Shown here piece by piece: positions 1-8,241 of a stretch of 64,000 bases of DNA. The notes beneath the pieces were generated by a model that was given only the letters and a program-made list of their open reading frames with translations, had not been told where the DNA came from and ran no database searches. Each line of letters begins with the position of its first letter. Position 1 is the stretch's first letter. The stretch lies in contig NZ_FYAM01000023.1 in assembly GCF_900185645.1 (NCBI RefSeq), positions 1,116,001-1,180,000 on the forward strand, given 5' to 3'. The position numbers and the translations under genes were made by a program. The DNA is from Clostridium sp. BSD9I1 (GTDB lineage: Bacteria; Bacillota; Clostridia; Clostridiales; Clostridiaceae).

Positions 1-355
1 CAATAAGTAAAAATAATAAATCTCCTTTATTCTTTTTACGTGAAGTTGATTTCTTATATAATACTGGTATTCCACCACAAATAACTCCTATAAATAAAAA
101 CCTCATTACAAATGGCTGACTCGCTAAAGCTGATTCTAATATTTTACTAAATAAAATAAGAGCTGTAAGTCCACCTAGTCCAATCTCTAGTAATAGCATA
201 GTATGTGCTTTTATATCTTCAAAAAAATGACCAATTGAATGAATCAAATCATCATAAATTCCAAGTATTATTGCCATTGTTCCACCGCTAACTCCAGGAA
301 CTAATGTAGCTATGCCAATAACTATTCCTTTTAAAAAGTTTTTAATGAATTTCAT
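1..355 (-). CDS. DUF368 family membrane protein (PopT-like undecaprenyl-phosphate translocase), 3' part cut off
   Basis: The first 118 codons lie in the window and the gene runs off the left edge. The start is the ATG at 355, preceded by a GGAGGA-type ribosome site (plus-strand tcctcc at 360-365). The protein opens with the DUF368 signature VPGVSGGTMAIILGIYDDL, followed by hydrophobic segments. Members of this family (PopT) are reported to flip undecaprenyl phosphate back across the membrane for reuse in wall synthesis. That function is family knowledge; only the signature is seen here. No gene lies directly upstream, so it has its own leader. Confidence 0.85.
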   Translation of the reverse strand, partial: MKFIKNFLKGIVIGIATLVPGVSGGTMAIILGIYDDLIHSIGHFFEDIKAHTMLLLEIGLGGLTALILFSKILESALASQPFVMRFLFIGVICGGIPVLYKKSTSRKKNKGDLLFLLI

Positions 356-483
356 GTTATCCTCCACTAATTAATTATGTAAGTTATTTTTTATTTATTA
401 TATCATACATTCAAATACTTTTTAGTTTCTAAGTTCTTAATTTATTCTTACATTTTACACGAGGCCATGCGATTAAATAAAAT

Positions 484-527
484 ATTCCAGTTTATATTAT
501 TACTAACATTACAACATAAACTGGAAT
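484..527 (-). terminator. Rho-independent terminator after the DUF4956 gene
   Basis: A 12-bp perfect stem (attccagtttat / ataaactggaat) is followed on the minus strand by a T-rich stretch. It sits 10 bp past the DUF4956 stop codon. Confidence 0.7.
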
Positions 528-537
528 CTAAAGTTTG

Positions 538-1236
538 TTAATATTCTTCTATATCAGCATTCATGGCCAATGTAATATTTAGGTTGCCATTTCTACATCT
601 AAGTGAATCTAAGAATTCTTTTTGACTTATATTATTATCCATTGTTATTGTATAAACAAGCTGAAACAAGCTGCCTAAGTCAGTAGTTTTAACCTTTTTA
701 AGCTCATAACTCTTTGTGTACTTTTCAAATATTTCATCAAAAGCTCCTTCATAATGTAAATTTTCTGGAATAGTTATTTTAAGAATCTTTTGTGATGTTT
801 TATTAGCGCCAAAATTAAATATATTGATTATAAACATAAGCAAGCAAAGGAACACTGTAAAGATAGCTGCATATCCAAAAGCCCCAACTCCACAAGCAAG
901 TCCTGCTGCCATTGTAAATAGTATATAAGAAATTGCCTTCGGATCTCCTGGTTCACTTCTAAATTTAATAATTGAGAAAGCACCTGCTAAGCTGAACGCC
1001 CTTGCAAGATTGCTTCCTATTAAAAGTACAATTATAGAAATAACTACGGGTAAAATAACTAAAGTAACTGAAAAGTTTTGAGAATGCCCTCTTTTACTTG
1101 AAGTCTTCATATAAGTAAGGCTTATAATTCCTCCTAAAATGAAAGCAACAATTATTGTAAATATCGAATCCATTAAAGGTATTGTTGTACTAGTTGTGGT
1201 TGTGTTAGATGCTGTGTTAAATATTGTTTCGAACAT
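538..1236 (-). CDS. DUF4956 domain membrane protein, partner of polyphosphate polymerase
   Basis: This 232-residue protein has an N-terminal stretch of Thr/Ser, then about four membrane segments in residues 20-145 and a soluble C-terminal domain. The motif FSLAGAFSIIKFRSEPGD around residues 80-98 is characteristic of DUF4956 proteins, which are usually encoded next to VTC-type polyphosphate polymerases, as here. The ATG at 1236 has a GGGGAGA ribosome site. Its first 64 bases lie inside the 3' end of the upstream polymerase gene, an unusually long overlap. A role in polyphosphate production or transport is inferred from the pairing only. Confidence 0.8.
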   Translation of the reverse strand: MFETIFNTASNTTTTSTTIPLMDSIFTIIVAFILGGIISLTYMKTSSKRGHSQNFSVTLVILPVVISIIVLLIGSNLARAFSLAGAFSIIKFRSEPGDPKAISYILFTMAAGLACGVGAFGYAAIFTVFLCLLMFIINIFNFGANKTSQKILKITIPENLHYEGAFDEIFEKYTKSYELKKVKTTDLGSLFQLVYTITMDNNISQKEFLDSLRCRNGNLNITLAMNADIEEY

Positions 1237-1973
1237 AAATTCATTTCTCCCCTCAAGTTCATATTATTTAACAACATTTTTTCATATTCTTTTCCATACT
1301 TTGAAAAACTCGTTTTAAAGATCTTATATTCTGAAAGCATTTGTGATAGCCATAATGGCATGCTGCTTCCAACTTTTATCTCCATTAGCCATTTATCATC
1401 ATCTACTAGACTTTCTCCATGATCTCCACTTTCAAGTCTTAAGTCATATCTTCTTGTCCTTATATTTGTATCAAAGGTTATTCTTATATCTCTATTTTCT
1501 TTACAAAATAGTGATTTTCTCTCATAGGCTACATAAACTTTAGGCTCTAAGTCATACATCTTTAGCATATATTGAATTTCATTTATAACCTGTTTATTCA
1601 TATAATCCTTTATCTCAGGCTTTTCTTTAGTGTATGCAAACTCATAAGCTTCATTTAATTTTAATTTTGTTCTTCTTTTGCTCCCGACCCCAGCGACTTT
1701 TTTCTTGACCTCAAAATATATCTTTTCATTTCTTTCAGGAATTCCATATGCTCTAATTCTAAGCTTTTCTTTATATCTTGGCTTTGACAAAGAAGTTCTT
1801 ATTAAATGATTATCTTTTGTATCTAAGTAAATATTGCTTATGGTGTATAACTCGTGGTTTCTGTTATACTCATCCAACTCCATATATTTTAAAAGTCTTC
1901 CTTGAATTTCTTCATATATTGACTTATCAATTAAATACTTAACTTCGTGCCTTTTAAAAACCTCAATAGCCAT
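1173..1973 (-). CDS. VTC domain polyphosphate polymerase
   Basis: This 266-residue cytoplasmic protein has the VTC triphosphate-tunnel fold motifs: RHEVKYLI near the start, EKLRIRAYG around residue 70, FEVKKK around 87, and a basic KRR patch after that. These residues line the tunnel that binds ATP and growing polyphosphate. VTC-family bacterial enzymes make polyphosphate independently of Ppk. GGAGA precedes the ATG at 1973. The C-terminal 20 residues, rich in Gln and Leu, are encoded in the overlap with the DUF4956 gene and look like a late extension; the catalytic domain appears complete before them. Confidence 0.85.
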   Translation of the reverse strand: MAIEVFKRHEVKYLIDKSIYEEIQGRLLKYMELDEYNRNHELYTISNIYLDTKDNHLIRTSLSKPRYKEKLRIRAYGIPERNEKIYFEVKKKVAGVGSKRRTKLKLNEAYEFAYTKEKPEIKDYMNKQVINEIQYMLKMYDLEPKVYVAYERKSLFCKENRDIRITFDTNIRTRRYDLRLESGDHGESLVDDDKWLMEIKVGSSMPLWLSQMLSEYKIFKTSFSKYGKEYEKMLLNNMNLRGEMNLCSKQYLTQHLTQPQLVQQYL

Positions 1974-2097
1974 TATGATTCTCCTTTCATTAATTCATTC
2001 ATATTTCCTTCGTTGATTTAAGTATATAAAATGAACCTTAAATAAATCTTAAATAACTTATATAAATTTAAAGTTTAGGATTTTGTTTGTATTTAAG

Positions 2098-2147
2098 AAA
2101 AATAAAAACTCACCTGTAAATTCTCAAAAGAATCTACAGGTGAGTTT
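2098..2147 (-). terminator. Rho-independent terminator, minus strand
   Basis: Stem aactcacctgta / tacaggtgagtt, followed on the minus strand by a T-rich run at 2098-2106. It lies beyond the fold-back element downstream of the CZB chemoreceptor gene and probably ends that transcript. Confidence 0.75.
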
Positions 2148-2172
2148 GCTTTATTCTATACATTTTAAAAGG

Positions 2173-2421
2173 AAATTGCGACGTTTTTAATGTTAAATCT
2201 AGTATAGGTTCTGCATTGTAGAAAGCATTGAACAAGCAATTAGAAGCTCTTTATCTCTGAATTTAAAGCAACGTTAAGAATTTTCTACTGTTTGAACGGT
2301 AGTGAGTTTAGAAAATTTAGGTGCTTTAAATTGAGAGATATTAGAGCTTCTTTGAGAAGTGAACGTTTCTTAAATGCAGAACCTATACGGAAGATTTAAC
2401 ATTAAAAACCGTCGCAATATT
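2173..2421. repeat. Large imperfect fold-back element (about 250 bp)
   Basis: The two ends are inverted copies: aaattgcgac..tttttaatgtt at 2173-2192 matches the reverse complement of 2400-2421. The match continues inward with interruptions (ataggttctgcat against atgcagaacctat; agaagctct against agagcttct; ctttaaat against atttaaag), with an AATTTTCTA/TAGAAAATT core near 2278-2315. It has no coding potential and touches the stop codon of the chemoreceptor gene. The shape is that of a miniature inverted-repeat element or a long structured RNA. No flanking target duplication is obvious to me. Confidence 0.75.
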
Positions 2422-2422
2422 T

Positions 2423-3943
2423 CTAACAGTCGCTGCAGCTTGCACAATCCCCACAGGCAATTTCTGTTGTTTCCATATTAAAAATATGCTCTCCTGCGGC
2501 ATCAATATCCTTGACTTCCTTTATAATTTCTTCTAAACACTTAAATATTTTAAAAGATATTCCCTCAGCTTGTTTACAATAGTTATGTGCATTTTCGTAG
2601 TTTTCGCTTTGAATTGCATCCATTACCTTTCTGCCACAGTTATGAAAATCCATATGAACTTTCTCTATTGCCTTCCAGTTAGAAGTAATCTTTGGATGCT
2701 CAACATTAATTGCATAATAAAAATGACCAAATGCACATCTGCTTCCATCTAATTGAAGAGGATATACTTTCATTGTATTTACAGATCTTTTTAAATTAGA
2801 CAGCCACTCTTCATGGGACTTTTTAGCTTTCTCCATGTATGCAATAAAATCTTTATTATTTATTGAATTTGAGCTATTTTTTAAATGCGATAACATTTTT
2901 TTTACTATATCTGATAATTCAGAATCAATCTTGGAAATCTTTGTTGCTTCACTGGAACTCTCAACAGCACTTTTATGAATTTCTTCTGTCATATTAGTAA
3001 GTTTTTCTGCATCAGAAGTTGATATTTCCATAGCTTTATTAATTTCATCTGCTGAAATGCTAATTCCATTCATGGATTCATTAAGTACTTTTATATCTTT
3101 AACTGTAGTGTTTAATAGATTAACATTTTCTTGAATAGTAACTTTAACCGTATCAATTTTTTCACTCATTTTACTTGTTACATTTATTGTCTTATCCATA
3201 CTGCTTTTACCATCTGCTGCAGCTTGATGAATATTTGTCATAATAGATTTCATGCCAGAAAGATTTACTTTTGTATCATCTGCAAGTTTTCTAATTTCTT
3301 CAGCTACTACTGCAAATCCTTTTCCATGTTCTCCCGCTCTTGCTGCTTCTATGGAAGCATTTAGTGCTAATAGATTTGTCTTTCCTGCTATCGCTTCTAC
3401 AGTTTTTACAATATCACTAACTTTATTAGCCATTTCAACTAGATAATCAATCTTACTACTCATTACATTTGCATTACTTACAACATCTTCCTTAATGTTA
3501 CCGATTTCATTCATTTGATCAAGAGCTTCAATATTGCTTTTCATAAGATTTTGTGATGAATCTGATACACTATTAAGAGTTTTTGTTGCAACAAAAATGG
3601 TGTCATTAACTCCATTCATGCTAGCAGTAGTTTGTTCAACAATAGCTAAATTAGACTGGCTCACATCCGACATTTCTTTAGCAAACTCAATTAACATATT
3701 GGATATATATCTCATCTCAGAATCAAAACTGCTTATACTAGCACCTATGTCAATGATTCTTTTAGAAGATTCAGCTAAACTTTCTTCACTCTGAAAAAGT
3801 TTATCAAAATAATTAGCTATTTTTATATGTCTGTTATACTGAACAACAGGTTTTTTAATTATTCTACCTTTCATCCGATTATCAACATATTCCATAATAT
3901 CATCAGCTTCATGGCATGGTGTTCTTCTAGATTTAAAAAACAT
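2423..3943 (-). CDS. Soluble methyl-accepting chemotaxis protein with C-terminal CZB zinc-binding domain
   Basis: This 506-residue protein has no membrane segment, so it should be a cytoplasmic receptor. Residues about 55-350 form the coiled-coil signalling domain with the conserved hairpin tip containing [19 protein letters not shown]. Residues about 370-470 form a CZB domain, recognised by CAFGHFYY followed by HMDFHNCG, whose Cys and His residues bind zinc in characterised members and can sense hypochlorous acid or zinc. The last eleven residues form a Cys-rich tail ([11 protein letters not shown]). GGGGAGG precedes the ATG. The gene stands alone; no che genes are nearby. Confidence 0.92.
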   Translation of the reverse strand: MFFKSRRTPCHEADDIMEYVDNRMKGRIIKKPVVQYNRHIKIANYFDKLFQSEESLAESSKRIIDIGASISSFDSEMRYISNMLIEFAKEMSDVSQSNLAIVEQTTASMNGVNDTIFVATKTLNSVSDSSQNLMKSNIEALDQMNEIGNIKEDVVSNANVMSSKIDYLVEMANKVSDIVKTVEAIAGKTNLLALNASIEAARAGEHGKGFAVVAEEIRKLADDTKVNLSGMKSIMTNIHQAAADGKSSMDKTINVTSKMSEKIDTVKVTIQENVNLLNTTVKDIKVLNESMNGISISADEINKAMEISTSDAEKLTNMTEEIHKSAVESSSEATKISKIDSELSDIVKKMLSHLKNSSNSINNKDFIAYMEKAKKSHEEWLSNLKRSVNTMKVYPLQLDGSRCAFGHFYYAINVEHPKITSNWKAIEKVHMDFHNCGRKVMDAIQSENYENAHNYCKQAEGISFKIFKCLEEIIKEVKDIDAAGEHIFNMETTEIACGDCASCSDC

Positions 3944-4101
3944 AAAATCCTCCCCTTATAAATTTTTTATTTAGTTTTGATACTTTTTAACGTTTATGTG
4001 CATTCTTTGATATTCTTAGCTTATTTTATCGGTTAAAATCACCAAAACCTTGACTAAGCTATATAAATTTAACACTTTGTTCACATCATTATAAATAAAA
4101 A

Positions 4102-4125
4102 AGACACCCCATATTAGGGATGACT
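4102..4125 (-). terminator. Probable terminator after the 104-residue protein gene
   Basis: An imperfect stem with one mismatch (agtcatccc / ggggtgtct on the minus strand) is followed by a TTTTTTATTTAT tract. It is about 36 bp past the stop codon. Confidence 0.5.
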
Positions 4126-4160
4126 TTTACTCTACACGTAAATTACTATAATTATTAACT

Positions 4161-4475
4161 TTATGATTCTTCATTCAATTTTTTCAATAGATTAAAAAAG
4201 TCTTCTTCAGTTTTTCTGTCCAAATATATATTTAGCAGTGATTGAGTAGACATTTTGCTAAAACCCTTACACCCATTACTTAGCATCTCTGTAAGAATGT
4301 TCATAAAGCTTTCATTACTTTTATCTATATTCTTAAGCATTCTATCTGCCATGTCGGTTACTAACTCTTCTTCTATACTATCTCTAAGTCTTTTAGTATA
4401 TTCTTTCATAAATTCCTGAGTTTCTTCAGGATATGCAGAAAAATCTCCCGATAACAGTTCTTCAATTTTAATCAT
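4161..4475 (-). CDS. Small acidic alpha-helical protein of unknown function
   Basis: This 104-residue protein has a good AAAGGAGTG ribosome site. It is Glu- and Lys-rich, predicted mostly helical, and has no signal peptide or membrane segment. I do not recognise a family. It is monocistronic, with a terminator-like hairpin behind it and the tRNA unit upstream on the opposite strand. A small regulatory or adaptor protein is possible, but nothing in the sequence decides it. Confidence 0.7.
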   Translation of the reverse strand: MIKIEELLSGDFSAYPEETQEFMKEYTKRLRDSIEEELVTDMADRMLKNIDKSNESFMNILTEMLSNGCKGFSKMSTQSLLNIYLDRKTEEDFFNLLKKLNEES

Positions 4476-4673
4476 AATTTCACTCCTTTTGTAAGTAAAC
4501 AGCTTCCTTTCATTATACTTTGCATATTAGTTTATCTCAAGAATTTATATATTTAACTGAATATAATCATTAACTCTTTGATTTAATAAGTGTACATCTA
4601 TGAGGAAATTTACAGACTTGACACTTCATTTTAATATATTTTTTTATTAATAATTATTATTTTTTAAAAACAC

Positions 4674-4702
4674 TTGACTTATATCATTAAGTACACTATA
4701 CT
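4674..4702 (+). promoter_or_regulatory. Sigma-A promoter of first initiator tRNA gene
   Basis: TTGACT (4674-4679), a 17-bp spacer, then TATACT (4697-4702), about 30 bp upstream of the tRNA 5' end. The same promoter is repeated at 5052-5080. Confidence 0.85.
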
Positions 4703-4739
4703 TAACCTACAGCTTAAGGGAAACCTTAGTTGATAATAT

Positions 4740-4815
<76 letters not shown>

Positions 4816-4823
4816 TAGAAAAG

Positions 4824-4850
4824 ACATCCTAATATTTAGGATGTTTTTTT
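4824..4850 (+). terminator. Terminator of tRNA-fMet copy 1
   Basis: Hairpin acatcctaa / ttaggatgt followed by seven T residues, eight bases after the CCA end. Confidence 0.9.
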
Positions 4851-5051
4851 ATTTCAACTTTGTTTACCTTATTTAATAGCAATTCTTTAATTTCAATCAT
4901 AATACTAATTATACCTAGTATCTTTGATATAAGAAACAATTCTTACATAACAATATAAATTTGTATATAATATTTATATCGTGTTACAATAATCTTATAT
5001 ATTTAAATTTCATTAATAAATCAAGTGAACAATTATTATTTAAAAAAACAC

Positions 5052-5080
5052 TTGACTTATATCATTAAGTACACTATACT
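5052..5080 (+). promoter_or_regulatory. Sigma-A promoter of second initiator tRNA gene
   Basis: TTGACT (5052-5057), 17-bp spacer, TATACT (5075-5080). The flanking sequence from about 5030 to the terminator is a near-perfect copy of the first unit. Confidence 0.85.
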
Positions 5081-5117
5081 TAACATACAGCTTAAGGAAA
5101 ACCTTAGTTGATAATAT

Positions 5118-5193
<76 letters not shown>

Positions 5194-5201
5194 TAGAAAA
5201 A

Positions 5202-5228
5202 ACATCCTAATAATTTAGGATGTTTTTT
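5202..5228 (+). terminator. Terminator of tRNA-fMet copy 2
   Basis: Hairpin acatcctaa / ttaggatgt followed by a T run, the counterpart of the terminator at 4824-4850. Confidence 0.88.
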
Positions 5229-5417
5229 AGCTTATATTTTACTTTCTTAACACCTCTAGCTGTAGCTCTGGGTTGATTTCTGCTATTATATATACCTTTT
5301 GTTTTTTTATTCTTTTAATATCAATTCTTTTTTATATGTTGAAAATTTTGTTGTATGTGCCATTATTCATTTGAATAACTGCTATTTTTTACACAAACAT
5401 TATTTAATTCTTTCACG

Positions 5418-5783
5418 TCAGTTTCCTAACTTCTTCCAATGTTCATATGCCTCACTTAATTCAGAAAATGAACTAGCTTTATCTTTTGCTTTAATTGCAC
5501 CGCGAAGACGTGCCAAAGCAAAACCAAAATCATTAATCTCATCCCTTTCTGAACTAAATTGAACTCTTTTAACTATTTTATTCCATGCTTCATTTAACTT
5601 TTCAGTATTATTACTAGCTTCTTCCCATTTTTCATTATTAATATTTTCAGTTATAACTTGAATCAGCTCTGGTACATTATCATCTTTATAAAAAGATTTT
5701 TTCAAATAACCTCCACTTAGCATTGCTAGTATAAAACAAACTATTGTAATTATTGGTATAGTGACTATCAAAAATTTTCTCAT
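5418..5783 (-). CDS. DUF4363 family membrane-anchored protein
   Basis: This 121-residue protein has one N-terminal membrane segment (residues 5-24), followed by a helical extracytoplasmic domain with the pattern WEEASNNTEKLNEAWNKI typical of DUF4363. The ATG at 5783 has a GAGGTG ribosome site and lies 15 bp past the stop of the DUF421 gene, so the two form an operon. DUF421-DUF4363 pairs are common in clostridia; their joint function is not established. Confidence 0.82.
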   Translation of the reverse strand: MRKFLIVTIPIITIVCFILAMLSGGYLKKSFYKDDNVPELIQVITENINNEKWEEASNNTEKLNEAWNKIVKRVQFSSERDEINDFGFALARLRGAIKAKDKASSFSELSEAYEHWKKLGN

Positions 5784-5798
5784 CTTAATTCACCTCTC

Positions 5799-6527
5799 TT
5801 AATAAGGTCCCTTATAATCACCTATATCAGTAATATTTTTCATTTGATCCTTATACTTATCAATATATAAATTTCCTCCTGGGTCTAAAGTTAAAAGATA
5901 TACCTCTGCTGGGTCATTTATTCCATGCTTTTTTAGCTCTTTTAGTAGCCATTTTGTGTCCTTATTAAGTTGTCTTAAATTTTCTTCTATAATTATTCCT
6001 TCATAAATTATTTCTGTGCCTATGCCAGAAGGCCTTGCCTTAATATTCATATCTTTTAACGTTAAAGGCAAATACTCTGGTTTCTTAAGAATTGAAATCT
6101 CTCCATTTGGCTCTATTATGGCATAAGCTACCTCATTTACATTAAACACTTCTTTGTTTCTGAGTAATTCTAAAATCTCTGCTGCTGTATATCTTATTTT
6201 TTTCAAAACATCTTCCATTATCTTTCCATTCATTATTACAATAACTGGTTCCCCCTCCAAGTACTTAGCTGCATATCTCCACTTCAAACTTAAAAGCTCC
6301 ATTAAGTATCCTAGGGTAGCCCAAGTTATAAGTCCTACCCAATGCGGCCATGCCCTACTTGATAAATCCGTAGTCAGTGTAGCTGCGATAGACCCAATTG
6401 TAATACCTAGAATGTAATCAAAAAATGTCAACTGGCTTATTTGCTCTTTTCCTAAAATTCTTGCACAGATAAGTAGTGAAAAAAAACCTATAATTGCTCT
6501 AACAAAAACAACTAATCCTTCATTCAA
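5799..6527 (-). CDS. DUF421 (YetF/YcaP-like) membrane protein
   Basis: This 242-residue protein has three membrane segments in residues 5-75 and a soluble region of the YetF type. Family marks are the N-terminal LLICARILGKEQISQLTFFD, the KYLEGEPVIVIMNGKI segment and the later VYLLTLDPGGNLYIDKY. The GGGGG ribosome site lies about 11 nt before the ATG. It is the first gene of a pair with the DUF4363 gene. The YcaP/YetF family has been linked to envelope stress and sporulation-associated (SpoVAC-like) membrane proteins, but no activity can be read from the sequence. Confidence 0.85.
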   Translation of the reverse strand: MNEGLVVFVRAIIGFFSLLICARILGKEQISQLTFFDYILGITIGSIAATLTTDLSSRAWPHWVGLITWATLGYLMELLSLKWRYAAKYLEGEPVIVIMNGKIMEDVLKKIRYTAAEILELLRNKEVFNVNEVAYAIIEPNGEISILKKPEYLPLTLKDMNIKARPSGIGTEIIYEGIIIEENLRQLNKDTKWLLKELKKHGINDPAEVYLLTLDPGGNLYIDKYKDQMKNITDIGDYKGPY

Positions 6528-6674
6528 AGTATTTACCCCCTTATTTTCTGCTCTCTATTTTAATATCTCTAATAACTTCTTTGTCACATTACTCATGAAC
6601 ATATTATTCCATTTATTTGTATAGTATCTCCTCTTAATATAAAATTTATATAATATAACTAAAACTATAAAAAT

Positions 6675-6716
6675 GAGAGCATATATAGATTTTTATACAC
6701 CTCTATATATGCTCTC
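6675..6716 (-). terminator. Terminator after the TipAS-type regulator gene
   Basis: Stem gagagcatatatag / ctatatatgctctc with a T-rich tail on the minus strand, 20 bp past the stop at 6736. Confidence 0.8.
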
Positions 6717-6735
6717 TTATTACTTACTTAATATA

Positions 6736-7500
6736 CTATTTGCTCATTCCTGTATAAATGAAAATTGCATCTCTTAAAAATTCTGCTGTCCCTGGTTGTT
6801 CCTTATCATAGTATTCCGTAAATCTCTCATCATCAACATACATTTGTGCAAGGCCTGCATGTGCCTCCTTACTGTACTGACTCCAAGAATAAGTTAACCA
6901 TTTCTTGTGTAAGTCAGCTGCCTTTTGAGCTAGCTCACTTGCTGGATTCCCAGTTTTAAAAGCTTCTGCTAAAGTTGCCATTAATTCCTCTGATAGCGCT
7001 GTCACCTCGTTATATTGTTCTTCTGTCATGTTCATTAACTTTGCATTTGACTTATTAACAGTATCATCGCCATATTTCTCTCTTATTTCTTGACCATACT
7101 TTTTCTCATTGTCATCAACCATCTTTTGTTTAAATCCTTCAAACTTTTCTCTATCACTCATAATAATTCTCCCTTCAGTTTGTGCAATTGTTTTATCCAC
7201 ATTTGAAATCAACAAATCCAATTGATTTCTCTTTTCAAGAAGCTGGGCGCGATGTTCTTTCAGTGCTTTGGCTCCATCAAAGGATGGTGCAATTACTATA
7301 TTTTTTATACTTTCTAAACTTACACCTAATTCCCTGTAAAATAATATCTGCTGCAATCTATCAACTTCCGCTTGCCCATATATACGATATCCTGATGAAT
7401 TAATTCTTGCCGGCTTAAGAATTCCTATTTCATCATAATATCTAAGTGTTCTGGTACTTACACCCGCTATTTTACTTAGTTTTTGCACTGTATATTCCAC
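6736..7500 (-). CDS. MerR family transcriptional activator with TipAS effector domain
   Basis: Residues 1-70 are a MerR winged helix (TLRYYDEIGILKPARINSSGYRIY), residues 75-115 a dimerising coiled coil, and residues 125-254 a TipAS domain that in TipA and relatives binds thiopeptides or other multidrug ligands. Length (254) matches TipAL. The start is a GTG at 7500 with a strong GGAGGTG ribosome site. The gene is preceded by a promoter with a 19-bp spacer, the class MerR proteins activate by twisting, which suggests autoregulation. No obvious resistance gene is linked downstream. Confidence 0.9.
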   Translation of the reverse strand: MEYTVQKLSKIAGVSTRTLRYYDEIGILKPARINSSGYRIYGQAEVDRLQQILFYRELGVSLESIKNIVIAPSFDGAKALKEHRAQLLEKRNQLDLLISNVDKTIAQTEGRIIMSDREKFEGFKQKMVDDNEKKYGQEIREKYGDDTVNKSNAKLMNMTEEQYNEVTALSEELMATLAEAFKTGNPASELAQKAADLHKKWLTYSWSQYSKEAHAGLAQMYVDDERFTEYYDKEQPGTAEFLRDAIFIYTGMSK

Positions 7501-7524
7501 GTGCTTTCACCTCCTGACAAAATA

Positions 7525-7555
7525 AATATACACCTTTACGCAACGTTAATGTCAA
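7525..7555 (-). promoter_or_regulatory. MerR-type promoter with 19-bp spacer
   Basis: On the minus strand TTGACA (7555-7550), a 19-bp spacer and TATATT (7530-7525) lie just ahead of the TipAS regulator gene. Over-long 19-bp spacers are the hallmark of promoters activated by MerR-family proteins; the spacer is where the regulator would bind. Confidence 0.75.
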
Positions 7556-7607
7556 CAACTTTTAAAAACTTTTAATAAATTTTTTTAATAATAAAGAAAG
7601 AACAATA

Positions 7608-7639
7608 AAAGCGTGGTACCTCAAGTATTCCACGCCTTT
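7608..7639 (-). terminator. Terminator after the exported 173-residue protein gene
   Basis: Stem aaaggcgtgg / ccacgcttt (one bulge) followed by TTATTGTT on the minus strand, 16 bp past the stop codon. Confidence 0.75.
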
Positions 7640-7655
7640 ATTATAAGTTAGTTAG

Positions 7656-8177
7656 TTATTTATTAGTTACTGGATCATATCCTATCACAGTCCATATTCC
7701 TGTATTATCTTGTCTTATAAGTCTTTCTAGGTAGACTCTTCTAATAGGAGTCTTATCTCCAGGTACTTCTATAATTGCAACTTTTCCATTATTCTTTATA
7801 ACTTTAAGCTCTTCATATTTAATAGGATAATCTCCTTGAATACCTTCTGGAGAAATCTTTAAGCTTACAAAAACCTGAGTTACAAATATCGGATCTAACT
7901 TCCATGGTGAATGCCCTGCATCAACGCTTTTCTGATCATTTTTTTCCTTTTCTAAATCAATAGGAACTTTAACTTGTGGTTTATCTACAAATTCACCTAC
8001 TGATAATTGACCTGCTGCGCTGTTAGTTGGAGTCTTTGTACTCTCTGCTGCATATACAATGTTAGTTTTTTCTATAGGCACTATATTATTTAATATAATA
8101 CTTAATGTAGATATCATTGCAACAGAAAATATTCCACAAACCCACTTTTTTCTTAATTTGTTCTCTCTATCACTCAT
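7656..8177 (-). CDS. Exported protein of unknown function
   Basis: This 173-residue protein has a basic N-terminus, a hydrophobic segment (residues 13-30) and a likely signal-peptidase site after YAA around residue 43, so it is secreted or membrane-anchored. The mature part has a Pro/Lys-rich linker and then a compact beta-rich region ending in TGIWTVIGYDP, a pattern seen in small NTF2- or DUF3887-like exported domains, although I cannot assign a family. GGAGG precedes the ATG. It lies 64 bp downstream of the GH3 lipoprotein gene's promoter side and is probably transcribed separately. Confidence 0.75.
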   Translation of the reverse strand: MSDRENKLRKKWVCGIFSVAMISTLSIILNNIVPIEKTNIVYAAESTKTPTNSAAGQLSVGEFVDKPQVKVPIDLEKEKNDQKSVDAGHSPWKLDPIFVTQVFVSLKISPEGIQGDYPIKYEELKVIKNNGKVAIIEVPGDKTPIRRVYLERLIRQDNTGIWTVIGYDPVTNK

Positions 8178-8241
8178 AGGCCCATTCCTCCATTATTTAA
8201 TAATCTCTTTTTAGTTTTTCCAAGGTTTTTATTATAAATTC

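Noticed and set aside
3131-3794. Plus-strand open frames inside the CZB chemoreceptor gene
   Set aside because: They are antisense shadows of the receptor; no ribosome sites and compositions typical of reverse-complement frames.
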